Positions 1 to 15,205 of a stretch of 64,000 nt of DNA are shown here, piece by piece. The stretch comes from Aspergillus flavus (Eukaryota; Ascomycota; Eurotiomycetes; Eurotiales; Aspergillaceae), in the NCBI RefSeq assembly GCF_009017415.1, contig NC_092406.1:4588001-4652000 (forward strand). The letters run 5' to 3'. The notes below the pieces were generated by a model that saw nothing but the letters and a program-made list of their open reading frames with translations, ran no database searches and was not told the DNA's origin. Position numbers and translations under genes: made by a program. How positions within the stretch are numbered: the stretch's first letter is position 1; the number at the start of each line of letters is the position of its first letter.

Positions 1-3000
1 TTTAAAAATTAGTTTTTATATTATATAATAATCTTTTAATAGAATTTAATATTTTTATTGAAAAATAATATATATTATAATATTATATAAAATAGATCTC
101 TAATACTATTATTATTATTTTAATTTTTTTAATTAATATTAAATAAATAAATAATAATAGATTAATATAATTTATAAATATAGTAATAATAATAATAAAT
201 AATCTTTATTAATCTAAAAATATTTAGTATAGTTAAAAATATTAATTATAATGTAAAAAATAAATAAAAAAATTAATTAATAATACTAAAATAGTAGCTA
301 AAATAGATATTAAAAACTATATTTAATTTATGATACAAAATATTAATAATTATTTTAAATTAATAATTAAATTATTTTAAAATAGTTTATTTAATTAAAT
401 ATTACTATTACTATTAAAATTATAGAAATAATAATCTATTTTTATTTTTATTAATAAATCTAATAATATTATAATATATTAACTATTATTTAATTTAATA
501 TTAAAAATAAATTAATTATTAAATAATAGTAGATTTTAAATTATATTAATAAATATTTAATATTTATTAAATAAAATAAATACATCTAGATTATATAGAT
601 CTAGTATTTAATTAAGAATAAATAATTTATAATTTTATATTATTTAAATACATTATTAAATATTATTTATTTATTATTAATTTTATTAATCTAATTCTAG
701 TTTTATTAAAATTAATATAGTATTTTATTATATTATAATACATATAAAGAATAGCTATTAAATAATTATATTAATATAATAAAAAATAGTAAAATAAATA
801 ATAATTATAAAGAAAAAATTATAGATTATAAAAAAAAAATAATAAATAATCTAGAAAATAAAAGATATTTTATAAAATATAGATATAATTATATTAGAGT
901 AAGATTAAATAGTAAAAGATATAATAAAATAAAAAATAAAATAAAATAAAATAAATAAAAGAATCTTTATAGAGATAATCTATAATTATTTAAAATATTA
1001 ATTAATTATTTTTTTAAATATAGTTATTAAATTTTATATACTGATACTATATATTTATATTTATTAATTATCTTTTATACTATAGTCTTTTTATTTAAAT
1101 AGATATTAATTAATAAATATTTTAGATTTTTTAAAATATTAAATATATTTATTAATAATCTATTTAATTTTTTAATAATTATTTTTATTAAAAAAGTTAT
1201 TATTAATTCTTTATAAAAACTAAATAAATTATTAATCATATAAATCAATAGTAATTAATTTTAATTCTATAATAAAAATTATTAAATAGATTTTGTATAT
1301 TAAAAAAAACCTATTTAATACATTATTTATTTTATTTATTTAAAAATAATAAAAAAAATTAATATATTATTATATAAATTTTATTAATTTTTTTAATTAA
1401 AAAATAATAGTTTTATACAAATATAAATATACTTAACTATTAATATTAAATTTAATTATTTTATACAATTAATTATAAATTTTTTTTATATTTATTTTTA
1501 TTAAAAAAATTTAATTAATAAACTTTTTTATTAAGTTTTAAAATTATTAATATTCTACTTTAAATAATAATTTAAATAAAATATTTTTTATTAATATACT
1601 AAATAAATTATTAATTATTATAATAATTAATAGTAAAGCTTTTAAAATTCTAATATTTAAATATTATTTTAATAATTTGAATTATTTATTTAAACTATCT
1701 ATTTATTTATAAATAATGTATAATATTATATAATTATTTAATCTTTAATTTAATAACTAGTTTTTTTAAAATTTAACAATAATTTAATTAATAAATATAT
1801 AAATAAAATATTAAGATTAATTAATTTAATATTTAAAATTAAAATATTTATTATAAAAAATATAATAATATATTAATAATAGTACTTATTTTATTTAAGT
1901 TATAAAATAATTTTAAATAAAACTATTATATATTCATAGATATATAAATTAAATATTAATTTAAATATTAAACTATAATAATATATAATATTATTTATTT
2001 AACTATATTAATTATTACTATATAATTTATATAGATAATAGTTAATTAATAAAAGCCTTTTATTAAATATCTAATTGTATATAATATTTAGATTAAATAA
2101 AAATTTTTAATTTAATTAATTAATAGTACTATTTAATTATAATTAAATATTTATTTAAAAATAATATTAATTTTATATTACTTAATAGATAATATTATAA
2201 GAATTGAATATTTAAAAATTATATAATAGACTATTATTTTATAGTTTCTTTTTTAAATATCTAGATTAATATATAAATATATAATTAAACTAAAATATAT
2301 TAAAAATTATAAATTAATAAATTTAGCTTATAATTTTTTAAATAATTTTTGTTTATTAATATAAAATTAAATAAAAGTATAAACTATAATTATTTAATAC
2401 AAAATTTATTAAAAATTAATATATTTTAAAACAATAAAGTTTTATAATTTTATAAAAAATCTACTTTCATTATATATTATTTAATAAAATATTTTAAATA
2501 GCCTATTTTATCTAGATATTATTTAAAATTCTATAAAAGAATTAGAAAAATAATTAATCATATAGTCTAAAATTTATTATTTAAATAAATATATACTTAA
2601 AAAATTAATAAATTTTATAATAATAATATAAAATTATTTTTATTTTCTATAAATAATAATTATTAATTATTTTTAATAATTAAATTATATAAAGAATTAA
2701 AGTAAAAATTTTAAAATATTAATAATTATAATATAGAAATATTTTTATACTAAATTTAAAAATTTATTTTATAATAGAACTAGATTTAGATTTAATTTTA
2801 TTTATTTATTTAATTACTATATATTAACTATTACTCTTTTATTTATTATTTATTTCTTAATTTTATTATTTTAATTTAATTTATAAATAATAAATATTAG
2901 ATAAATAAATAATATATATTTAATATACTAAAATATTTTTTTATAATTATATAATTTATTAAATACTTTATTTATTATAATATAATTTTTTAATTTTTTT

Positions 3001-6000
3001 TAAATAAAATATTTATATATTAATCCTCTAGTATATTAATTATTAAATTTATTTTATTTTATAAATATTTATATAGATTAATAAATTATTTTAATTAATT
3101 ATAAGCTTTTTAATTTTTTATATATATTAATATACTATTATTAAGTATTATTTCTTTATTTTTTATAGATTAAATAGTATTTATTAGAATTAATAATATT
3201 TTTTTATATAGATATTATATTAAAATATTATTAACATAGTAAACTATAATATAATTAATATCTAATATAATACTAAGATATTAATATCTAATATAGATAA
3301 TAAAATTATATAAATTATTAAAAAATGTATTAAAAAAATATAAATTAAATATAATAAATTAAATTAAAATATATTTAAATCTAATATCTAGTATTAATAC
3401 AAACTCTATATTATAAATATTTATAATAAAAAATTTAATAAAAATTTTATTTATTATATTTATTAAATAACTAGTATTAAAATATATTTTTTACTATAAA
3501 TCTATAAATTTAATATTTATTTTAATAATAATATATTATTAAAATTATAAACTTTTATTTTATATAATAGACTTTAGATAATTAAATTTAATAATAATTA
3601 AATTATTTAAAATTAAACTATTTATTTAGAATTCTATATATTAATTTAAATATATATATAAATAGAAATATTAATATTAATAATTTAAATATTTTAAAAT
3701 TTATAAAACGTTTTTATTAATTTCTTTTTCATTAAATAATTATTAAAATTAAAATAATTTTCTAAAAAATAATCTACTAAATTTTTATTTTAATTATAGT
3801 TATAATTATTAAATAGTTATATATTATTATTATAATTATAGTATAATAAATAATTAATTTAATTAAATAAAATTTTAGTTTTTATAAATAATTCTTTAAA
3901 TTAATAATTATAATTTAATTACTTTTCTACTATTTAATATATTTTTTAATAATAAATAAAAATTATACTTATTCTATAACTATTATAAAAATTAGTATAT
4001 TTATATTTATTAATTATACTAGAATATTAGTTAATATTATTATTATTAATATAAAAATTAATATCTAATAGATTACTAATAGATTCAATTAAAATAGTTT
4101 TAATTTATTTATTAATCTATAATTATTAAATTAGATTATTAAAAATATAGTTTATTAATTTTTTAATCTAATATAGTTAAATTAATTACTTCTATAAATA
4201 AAATTAATTTTACATTTAATTTTTAAGATATAGGTATAAAATAAAATTATATTTATTATTAAAATATAAAATATTAATATATAATTTATTTAATAAATTA
4301 TATTTAAATTTTTTATAATAAATTTATTAGAATTTAAATTTTTTTATAAATATATTTTTAATTATTTTCCTTATTATTATTTTAATTTTGAAATTTAAAT
4401 TTATAATTAATAATTTTTTATATAAATAGAGATAATATTTTATTAAATTTTTATTTTAGATTTTAATTGTTTAAAAAATTATTTTAGAATAGTAACTTTA
4501 ATAGATTTTAAAATATTTTTTTTAAAATATAGATATAATATATTTTAAATTAAAATTAATTAATTAAATATATTTTTAATATAGATAGCTTTTATATTAT
4601 ATATTATTTTTTAAATAAATAATTATAGTATATATCTAGCTTATATATTAGAATATCTATATAATAATTTTTATAATCTAGCTAATATTTTTAATATCTA
4701 TAATTTAAATTATTTAACTATAATATAAACTATTACTATTTAAAAATAAAGTATATAATAATTATTTTTTAATATTAATTAATTTAAATATAAATTAATC
4801 TAAAATTATTTTATATAGTGTTATTTATAGATTAGCATTTACTATAGATTTTTTTTATAATTAATAATATTTTTTCATTAATTAATAAATATATATATAT
4901 ATTTATAATAGATCTAATTATTAATCTACTCGATAAAGATATTACATTATATATTTAATTAAAAATAGTTAATCTTTTCTATTTTTTATTAATTTACTAT
5001 TTTATTATAATTATTAATAGTATTAAATAATAAAATTAATATTTATTAATAATTATCTAGATTTAATTAGCTATTATTTTTTAAATTATCTATAATTAAT
5101 AAAGTTTAATTTAAAAAAAATAAACAATTTTAAGATTAGTATTTCTAAAATTAAAAATTTTTTAATAATTAATAATTTAAACTATTTATTATATTTTTAA
5201 ATTAGCTAAAATAATTATAAATTCTATATTATAAATTATTTATTAAATATTTACATTTCTAATATTAATTTTATATTAGTTTATATAAATTTTATATTAT
5301 AAATTTAAACTTAGAATAGAGTTAATAAAATAAAAAAAATAATAATATATTAAAAAAGTCTATTTTAGTATTATTATTTAATATTATATTATTTATAAAT
5401 AATAATTAAAATCTAAATAGTTATTTAATAGTAATTAAAAATAAACCTAATTTAAATGATTAATATACTTAATTTTATTAAATTATAAATAAAATAATTA
5501 ATAATTATTTCTATAGTAGATTTTTTAATTATATTATTAAAAATATTATTAATAGATTTTTATTTAAATTGAGTAATAATATTATTAGTTTAGTAGATAA
5601 ATATTAATCTATATTCAATTAATCTATATTTATAAACATAGTATATTTTAAGAATTATAATTATAAATATAAATAGAATTTTCTTTTTTTGTAGATTTGA
5701 TATATGAAAAGTATAGAGTTTAGATAATTAAACTATTATTTATTTTTTCAAATTCTAATATTGTGAATAATAATAGTCCTTTCTTTAAAAAGTCTTTAAT
5801 AATATAATATAAAATTAATTAATATTCTAATCTAATAAATAAGAATAATATTTAAATAATAATAGAAAAGTAGAATATATTTACTTAATAAAATTAATAA
5901 AATATAATATTTTAATATTAAGTTAATTAATAAATAGAGATAAAGCTAATAAATTAAAATAATATAAAATAATCTAATATATTAGCTTAATAATATATTA

Positions 6001-6110
6001 ATTAATTAATATATAAACTATAGTAATAGTATAATAATAATAATAATAATAATAAAATTTAAATAATTATAATGTAATATAGTAATAATAAAATAAATAG
6101 AAAAAATAAA
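1..6110. other. AT-saturated DNA without recognisable content
   Basis: No gene, RNA or delimitable transposon was recognised. Every frame is broken by many stops. Slightly less mutated words occur near 566-605 and 5680-5790 and may mark element edges, but I found no matching partner for them. It is most likely further RIP-degraded retrotransposon sequence, by analogy with 8952-31878. Confidence 0.6.
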
Positions 6111-6119
6111 TAAATAATA

Positions 6120-6310
6120 ATAATCAATTAAATATGGTACTAGATCTAGAGATCTATAGATTAATAATAAATATACTACTATAATATTAAGATATTAATA
6201 TTTTAATTATTATTATATTTATTAATTTTAATTTAATTTATAAACTAGCTTTCTATTAGCTAATTAAAGCTATTTACTATAACCAGCTACGTAGGATTTA
6301 ATAAGATTCC
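6120..6310. other. Partly spared GC island
   Basis: A short stretch keeps words such as CTAGATCTAGAGATC, AACCAGCTACGTAGG and AAGATTCCAG inside otherwise AT-only DNA. In the right part of the isochore such islands sit at transposon junctions, so this may be unique DNA between two elements or the outer end of one. No coding sequence or repeat partner was found. Confidence 0.4.
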
Positions 6311-7217
6311 AGATTTCAATAAATATATATTATTAAAGTAAAGTAAAATTTAAAAATTTAATTTAATAAATATAATTTAAATTTGAAAAATAAATTAATA
6401 AAAAATTATTATAAAATAAAAGTTTATAGAAAATAAAGATTTAATAATTAATTTTAATAAATCTATTAAATATAAAAAATATTTTTATATTTTTATAAAA
6501 AGAAATTTTAAATAAAAAATTTTATTTCTATACTATAATAATTTTTTAATAGAATATTTAAAAAAAATAGAATAGAAAATTTATTAAAATATAAATTCTA
6601 TTAAATAAAATATAAATAAATATACTAAAAAATATTTAATATATTAAAATATTATTATATTAAAATATTAGCTATATAATATTTTTTAATTTTTATTTAT
6701 TTTTTTATAACCTTTTAAAAAATTATTAATAAATCATATTATAAAACTATTTTCTATTCTATATTAAATTAAAGTTATTAATATAATTTTAATTATTCTT
6801 AATTAATTTATAAAATAGTTATTATCTTTTTAAATTTTATTAACAATAAATATAGTAGACTTTATAAATTTTTTTATAATAAAATAGAATTATATTTTAA
6901 ATAATATAATATTAAATTAAAAATCTATATTTATTTATAAATTTCAATTAAAATTTTATTATTAAAATTATATTAAATTTAAATTATTAATAATTTTTTA
7001 TTTATAAATTAATAAATAAATAAAATATATTAATTAAATTTTAACAAAGTATTTTTATTAATTATTAACAAATAGTAAATTACTTAATTAAATTTATTAT
7101 TGAAAGTAAAATCTATATATAATAATATATAAAATATATTTATAAAATTTTACTTAATTAATTATTTAATTTTTATTTATAAATTATATATTAATAAAAT
7201 TATCTTTTACTATTAAC

Positions 7218-7240
7218 CATCTCCCGGCCATAACAAAGAT
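7218..7240 (-). repeat. Possible outer end of an LTR element
   Basis: A burst of G+C reads TGTTATGGCCGGGAGATGG on the minus strand, beginning near 7235 and fading leftwards into AT-only DNA. A TG-start with spared bases at an edge is how the three delimited elements look, so an element may extend leftwards from here. I could not find its second LTR. Confidence 0.25.
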
Positions 7241-7477
7241 TTAATTAATATTTATTTATATAATAATTTAAAAACTTTCTATATTTTTTATTTTTTTACT
7301 TTTACAATATATTCTATAGATTATTGACTTTTTAACTATATAAATACTTTTTTATTGATTTATTTAAATCTTTATTTAAAATTGCAAATAATTAAATTAG
7401 TAAATAATTTGAAAGTCTTTCTTAAATTTTATTTTTATATATAATCTTTTATTATATATTATTTTAAATTTTTAATT

Positions 7478-7621
7478 AATTATTACGATTGGTAGGTGGT
7501 AGGCCTTTGTATTAAATAAAGATAATATTCTTGTTTTCTATCTGAGGCTAAAGATATATATTTCTCTACGTGTGTTAATACTAATCTATTATATAAAATA
7601 TAGAACTACTAGTATATAATA
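7478..7621 (+). repeat. Inverted-repeat copy A, less mutated
   Basis: This stretch of about 140 bp matches the reverse complement of 15060-15205. The shared frame includes TTTGTATTAAATAAAGATAA, then TATTCTTGTTTTCTATCTGA, and ends with the CTACTAGTATATAAT side. Nearly all differences are G-to-A or C-to-T in the 15-kb copy, so this copy is closer to the original. It could be an LTR fragment or the terminal inverted repeat of a DNA transposon that was later split by the retrotransposon between the copies. Confidence 0.6.
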
Positions 7622-8951
7622 CAATCTTTTTTTTAAAGAGAAACAAATTAAATATAATAGAAATAGTAATAGTAAGTTAAAATTAGACCTTGGAAAAATT
7701 GGAAAAAAATAATAAATATAAAATAAAAAATATAATACTATAAATTGGCTTAATTAGATAAAATAATTAAATATTAATAATTTACTTGAATATAAAATAG
7801 ATTTAACTATAGTTTAAAAAAAAGCTTAAATAAAAGTATATATTGATAGTTATATACATAAAATATTATAATTATATAACTATATTTAATATATTTAAAT
7901 TTTAATATATAATGATATATTGAAATTTAAAATATATAAAATTTCTAGAATATATAAACTTAAACTATTAATAATATTTAATTTTAAAATGAAACTACTT
8001 TTTATAAGTATTATTTTATATTTCTAGAGTATTTCTATTTTTTAAATATATTACTTAATATAATAATAAAAATAGTTAATTAATTTTAAATAAATTTTTA
8101 AATTTTTTAAAATAATGGAGTATACAAACTTATAAATTATTTTATTTTTTTTTAAAATGAATATATTTTATATATCTATTTTTTAAGTAAACCATTATAT
8201 TTATAGAAAGTTTAAAAAAAAACTTTATAAATTTTAATTCTATTTTTAATAATTATAGCTTAAGAAATATATATATTTAAAATATTTAAAATTTTTTAAA
8301 TATTTTTAAAATAATAATATTATTATTCGTATAAATATAATAAAGTTTTATTATATTTTTAGAATATATATCTATTTACTATTAAATATAGAAAATTAAT
8401 TAATAAAATGTATAACTATAATATTAAAAATCTTTTAATTTAAATAGCTTATTATAATAAACTAGTTCTAATATTTAGAATTTATTAGCTATGAATACAA
8501 TAATTTATATCTATATTAATAATTAAAATAAATTAATATTTTCTAATTAAATTTATATTCTTTTTTTATATTAATATAAAACATAGATTTAATATAACTT
8601 TTTATTAATTTTTTTTAAATTAATCATAATTTAATATGTATTTTTTAATTAATTTCTATACTATAAATATAAAATATACTAATAGTATATAATCTTTTAT
8701 TTATTCTATTATTATTATAAATTAAAAACATGGTTAATTTATTAATAATCTTTAAAATTAATATAGTAAAATTTTAGTTGAGATAGTTTTAGTTTTTATA
8801 TTTTTGATACAATTTTTAATTATTATTTTAATAATATATTAATTATATTAATATAAGTCGTGCTATTTTATATATTAAATTAATTAATAAACTTTTAAAG
8901 TTTAATAATTTTTTCTATATCTATTTTATAAATTATAATATTACTAAATAA

Positions 8952-9126
8952 TGTGATTACAGCTATAATATATTGCTATAGAGAGTAGCTGTTTAAAATA
9001 AAAGAATCTTATAGATCTACTAGAGATTTACTAGATTCTATTTATATATAAAGACTATGATTATTTTCTAAATCTTTAGAAGATTAGTAATTTTTTATCT
9101 TTTATAATATATTATTATTTATAATT
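8952..9126 (+). repeat. 5' LTR of the 6-kb element
   Basis: It starts TGTGATTACAGC and keeps words such as GCTATAGAGAGTAGCTG near its outer edge. It aligns over its whole length with 14784-14959, sharing the GAATCTTATA, TTTACTAGATTCTAT and AGAAGATTAGTAA blocks. The exact 3' end is uncertain by about 10 bases. Confidence 0.75.
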
Positions 9127-10365
9127 TTATTTAATAGTATATTTAAATGTAGAGATAAAGCTTTAACTCTATTTAATATAGCTTTATAATACTTAATTAA
9201 ATTCTATAACTATAAAAAAATAAATCTTAATAAAAAACTAAATAATATTATGAATTAAATTATCTATAAAAATGATATATAACTAACAAAAAAGGTTTTA
9301 TTAATTAAATAATTTAATATTAAAATCTATTAAAAAATTACTACTATTTAAAATATTATTAAAATAAAAAAATAATAATCTTTTCCAATTAATAATATTT
9401 AATTAAATAGTTTTAAAACTTTTAATACTAGTAGTAATAATATTTAAAATAAAAATTTATTTTTAATTAGCTTATTAATTATAGAAAATTAATACTTAAT
9501 AATACAAAAATTTAAATTATATTTGTATTATTAATTATATTAATAGAAAGATAAATAAAAATAATAGAATAATATATTTAGATAGTAAAAATTATAGTAT
9601 AGTAAATAGTAGAGTTTATTATTAATTAAATTATTAAAAAAATATTTTAATATTTAACTAATAAAACTATAGAATAAATAATTAAATAAATTCTTTTATT
9701 TATTATTTTATTAAATTTTTTATTAATAAATATATTTAATAGTAATATTTTAAATATTAGAATAAAAAAATTAAAATCTTTAAAAAAGTTCTACTATAGA
9801 TAAATAATTATTTTTATTAAAAAATCTTTAATTTTAATTAGATTTTAAAATATAATAATTATTTTAAAAATAAAATAGTAAATAAATAGCTATACTAAAT
9901 TAATTAATATTTTAAAAATAAATAAATTTTTATATAAAAAAGTTTTTAAAATTAAGAAAATAGTTATTATTAAATAAACTTTATTAAAATTATTTAAAAA
10001 TATTAAAAAATAAAAAATAGTAGTAAATTTTAATAAAAAATAAAAGCTTTATTATTATATATAAAAATTTAAAAAATAAATTTATAAAAATTTTAATAAA
10101 TATTAAAATAAAAATAAATAATAGAAAATTTATAATATCTTTAAGAAATAAAATTAATATAAATCTATATTAATATTTATATTAATATTATAATTTATTT
10201 ATTCTTTTTATATATAAAATATATCTATATCTATTATTTTATTATATAAATAAAAAAAAGTTTATAAATTAAATAAATTAAAAAAGTAAGTTTTTTAAAG
10301 ATTTTTAATATTATAATAAAAATAATTTAAAAAAATATAATAAAAAATATAAAAATAATTAAAAA

Positions 10366-10407
10366 TACTATAATTATAATAAATTAGAATATTTTATTAA
10401 AAATTAT
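10366..10407 (+). pseudogene. Relic gag zinc knuckle (CCHC turned to YYYY)
   Basis: The frame reads Tyr-x2-Tyr-x4-Tyr-x4-Tyr in an Asn/Lys-rich context, exactly the Cys-x2-Cys-x4-His-x4-Cys spacing. TGC/TGT to TAC/TAT is G-to-A and CAT to TAT is C-to-T, both RIP changes. The functional domain is destroyed. Confidence 0.65.
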
Positions 10408-13400
10408 TATTTAAAATTAAAAAATTTATATATTAAAAAATTTATATATTAAAAAAAATTAAGATTACTAATAAAAAAAATATTAATTAATTAAATAAAA
10501 AAATCTTTTTTAATAATATAAATTAATTTAAAATTCTACATAAATTAAAAAAAAAGAAATTATAAATATAAATTTTTTAAAAATACTATATTTCATTATA
10601 GAAAAAAATTAAATATAATTTAATATAATATATAATATATATTCTAGTAAATATTAAAATTAATTATATATTTATTATATAAATTTAATAAAAAAAATCT
10701 TAATTATAGAAATAGATTAAAATATTTTTATAAATAAATATTTTTAATAAAAAAAATAAAGATTAATAATATTTATATTTTATTTTTAAAGTTTAAAAAA
10801 TATAATCTTATTTTTAAAAAAGATTAGTTATAAAATATTAATTTATATATTAATAAATAAAAATTTAAAATAATATTATAAAATACTTAAAATAAATTTT
10901 ATTTTAATATAAATAACTATAAAAATAATATAAAAAAATAAAGTATAATCTTTTTTTATTTAAATTATAAAAAAAATATATTTTAAAATATAAATAAAAT
11001 CTATAATTTTTAAATATAATAATATTTTTTTTTAAAAAAAACTATTTATAAATTTCTATTAATAAAAAGCTAGTTTATTAAATTAATATAAATAATATAT
11101 TATTAATAAATATTAATATTTATTTTTTATTATTAAAAAAGTTTATAAAACTTAAAATATAAATTACAATAATAATTAAAATTAATTTAATATAACTATT
11201 TACTTTTATATAAAAATCTTTTATAATTTCTATAAAAAATCTAATAAAAAATTTAAAAATTTTATTATATTTTTTAAATTTTATAATATATTAATAATTT
11301 TTTAAATTATAGTAAATTAAATTTTAATATTATATATAAAAATATCTTATATTATATATCTTAATAATATTTTAATTTTTTTAAAATTATAGAAAAAATA
11401 TAAAAAATATTATATATATAAATAAATAAATTTATATTTTTTTTAAAAAAAAAACTAAAATTTAATAATTATATTATAAAAAAATAGAATATATTTTATA
11501 TTAATAAAACTAAATACTATTAAAAAATAGTTCTAGTTTTAAAATATATATAAAATATATTAATTTTTAAAGTTTATACTATATTATAGATATTTTATAT
11601 AATTATCTATTAAAAATTATAGTATTATTATATAAATTATTCAAAAAATAATATAATAATATATATTAATAAATATTAATTAATTATTTAATTAATATTT
11701 CATAAATTTATTATTAAAAAGTTTAGAAAATATTAATAATTATATTAATTTTAATAATAATAAATATATAAAAACTTTTTTATATTAAAATTAATATTTG
11801 AACATTAATTATAAAAATAATTCTATTTTAAATAAAAATAAATAAAGAACCATATTTTATAATATTTAATAGTAAAAATTAAATTTCATAAAATATAATT
11901 ATTTAATATAAAAAAATTATTTATAATTAAGAAAATAATTTAAATATAGAAATATTATATTAAAAATGATAATATTATTAATCATAATAATATATTATAA
12001 TAGTTTATAATATTTCAATATAATAAAAATATTTTTAAAATATTTTATCTATTAAATTAAACAATTCTAGAAATATAATTTAAAAATTTAATATTATAAA
12101 AAAAAGATTATAAAATTTAATATATTAAATAAAAAATCTAATTTTGTTAAAAAAACTTTTATTAATATTATAAAATATTCTATACTATAATTAAGTATAT
12201 TAATTAAAATATTTAAAAAAAAAGATTCTAATTTATATTAAAAATTTTAATAAAAAGAAATAGTAATAAATAATAATTTAATTTTTAAAAAATAGTTTAT
12301 TATTAAATAGATAATAATTAATAAAATTAATTTAATAATATAATAATAGATTTTTATTTATAAATATTAAAAATAAATATAATTTAAAATTATTTTTATA
12401 TTAAAAAAAATAATAATTTTTTATTTTAAATTAAATATAATAATAAACTATTATAAAATCTTTAAAAAAATTTTAAATATAAATAGCTATAATATTAAAT
12501 AAAAGAATACTAAATTATTTTAAAAATAAGATATTAATTATATTAATTAATTATTAATAATTTTTAATAATAATTAATAGATTATTATAGTAATAGATTA
12601 TATTATAAAATAGATAATAATAAAAATAATAATAGAAATTATTAATAAAAAGATTATATATTTTTTATATAAAAAAATCTTTATTGATTATAAAATAATA
12701 AAAAAATTAATATTAAATAATAAAATAAATCTACTATTTTTAAGAGTATATTATTATATAAAATTAATTAAAATTTAATATTATATAATAATACTATATT
12801 ATTTTTATATGAATAAAAAAAACTTTTATAAAATATTTAATAAAATATTTATAAAAATATTAATCAATAAGTTTATAAAATTTTAAAATAGATATTTATT
12901 ATAAACTATATTTATAATATATATATCTATTATTATATAATATTAAAAATAAATCTATTCTATTTATTATATAAAGTCTATTTAAATCTACTAGAAAATA
13001 AAAAAAAATAATTTAAAAAATAGACTTTAACTTATAATATATACTAAAATATTAATAAATAAATATTTATTGATATATAGAATTAAATAATAAAAGATAT
13101 AAATTAATAAGATTTTATTATATAGTTTTACAAAAAATAATTAAATATTATTATATTAATTTATAATAAAAATTTTTAAAAATTATAAAATAAATAATTT
13201 AGATTTTATAAAATAATTAAAATATATATATTAAATATCTATATATTAAAAAAAATTTAATAAAAATAGATTATTTTAAAAGATTTAAAAAGAGATCTAT
13301 TATATTTATATTAAATAATAATAATAATATTAATATATTAGTTATAAAAAATCTAAAAAATAATGAAAAAAATATATTGTAATAGAATATTATTATAGTA

Positions 13401-14783
13401 AATTTTAAAAAATCTATTATAATAATTATTTTATAATAATAAATAGCTATATATAGTTATAGTATAAAAAACTATAAAATAAAATAATAAAAATAAAATC
13501 TAGTATTACTCTATAAATTAGCTATTAAAAATTAATATTTAAAATTATTAAAAAAATATTATTAATAAATATTATTAATTTCATTTCTATTTATAAAAAA
13601 TAAGATTAATTTTTATATTTTAATACTTATTTTAATTATTATATTTATTAAAAATAGCTAATAAACTAGATTTAATAATAAAAATAATAATAAACTAATA
13701 AAAATAATTTAATTTAATAAAATTAAAAGTATTAAATATTAATTTTTTAAAAAAAATAGATCTATAATAATAAAAAAATTTGAATAACAAAAATAATAAT
13801 AATAAAAAATTAATATAGTTTTAAAAAAACTTCTATAATACTAAAAATAATACTAGAAACTATAGAGTAAATTATAATATTTTTTATTATTTAAAAATTA
13901 AAGTATAGTTATTAATAATTTTTATATAATTATTTAATAGATTTAAAAATATAAATAATTTAATTATATAATTTTAAAATCTATTTAATAAAATCTTTTA
14001 TTATTATATATAGACTATTAATACTATTATTAATTATTATTAAAAAATTAAATATTAATATTTATTAATATTAAAACTAAAGATTTTTTTTTATTAAAAA
14101 AATAAAAAATATAAATAATTATATAAAAATATAAAAATAAAAATAAAATATAAAAATTAAAATCTTATATTTAAATTTAAAAATATTAATTATTTTTCAA
14201 TTAATATTTTTAATTTATAATATCTAATATTTAATAAATAAAAAAATTAAAAAATTATTTTTAAAAAAATAAATATTACTATTATTAATTAGTAAAATAT
14301 TATTATAAAAAGCTATAATATATCTATAATTTTGTATAATAAAAAACTTTTTTTTATAAAATGAAAATTAATATAAAAACTATAATAATAAATATATTTA
14401 TTAAATAATTAATTTATATAAATCTTATTATATAGAGTATTATTATTAATAAAAATTTTTATAATATACTAGTTATAATATTCTTTTAAAAAATTCATAT
14501 TTTAAATAAACTATTTCTATTATTATACTATATTATTAAAAAAAATTAAATTAGAAAATAATTTTTATTATTAATTATTATCTTAGTATTAATAGTAATT
14601 AATTTTATTTAATAATATTATTTATATATAATTTATTAATAATATAAAAATTTAAATACTAGATTTAGTAAATATTAAACTATTCTATTATAATAAAAAT
14701 AATATTATATAATTATACCTCTATATAGTAATATAATCTATATTATTAAATTCAAAAGTATTTAATTACTAAATAAAAAAGAA

Positions 14784-14959
14784 TATAATTATAGTTATAA
14801 TATACTACTATAAAAAATAATTATTTAAAATATAAGAATCTTATAAATCTATTAAAAATTTACTAGATTCTATATATATATAAAGATTATAACTATTCTT
14901 TAGATCCTTAGAAGATTAGTAACTCTCTATCTTTTATATTATACCACTACTTATAATCT
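14784..14959 (+). repeat. 3' LTR of the 6-kb element
   Basis: Direct repeat of 8952-9126. The inner (left) part is heavily mutated. The outer (right) part keeps C and G in GATCCTTAGAAGATTAG and TACCACTACTTATAATC, where the left copy has T and A. It was identified purely by alignment of the two copies. Confidence 0.75.
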
Positions 14960-15059
14960 TAATAATATAGTATTAATATTAAATAATTAATTTAATAGAT
15001 TAGTAGACTCAGTATTTAAAATTAAATTATTATAAATAAAATAATTAAATTTATATTAT

Positions 15060-15205
15060 ATTATATACTAGTGGTTTTGTATTCTATATAATAGATTATT
15101 ATTAATATCCATAGAGAACTATATATCTTTTGCCTTAAATAAAATACAAGAATATTATTTTTATTTAATATAAAGATCTACTATCTACTAATTATAATAA
15201 TTAAT
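15060..15205 (-). repeat. Inverted-repeat copy B, more mutated
   Basis: The reverse complement of this stretch aligns with 7478-7621. Read in the same orientation it shows A for G and T for C at many sites. Together with copy A it flanks the 6-kb element at both sides, at unequal distances. Confidence 0.6.

Larger units (their letters stand above)
8952..14960 (+). mobile_element. RIP-degraded LTR retrotransposon (about 6 kb)
   Basis: Two direct repeats of about 175 bp bound this stretch (8952 to about 9126, and 14784 to about 14959). The left copy begins TGTGATTACAGCTATAAT and the right copy begins with the same word with G-to-A and C-to-T changes. At 10366-10407, frame +, the spacing of a retroviral CCHC zinc knuckle survives with all four metal ligands turned into Tyr (TAC/TAT), which places a gag-like region and sets the orientation. 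Reverse transcriptase motifs were not recognised, so Copia or Gypsy membership is open. The right end and the target duplication cannot be fixed exactly in the AT-rich text. Confidence 0.75.
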
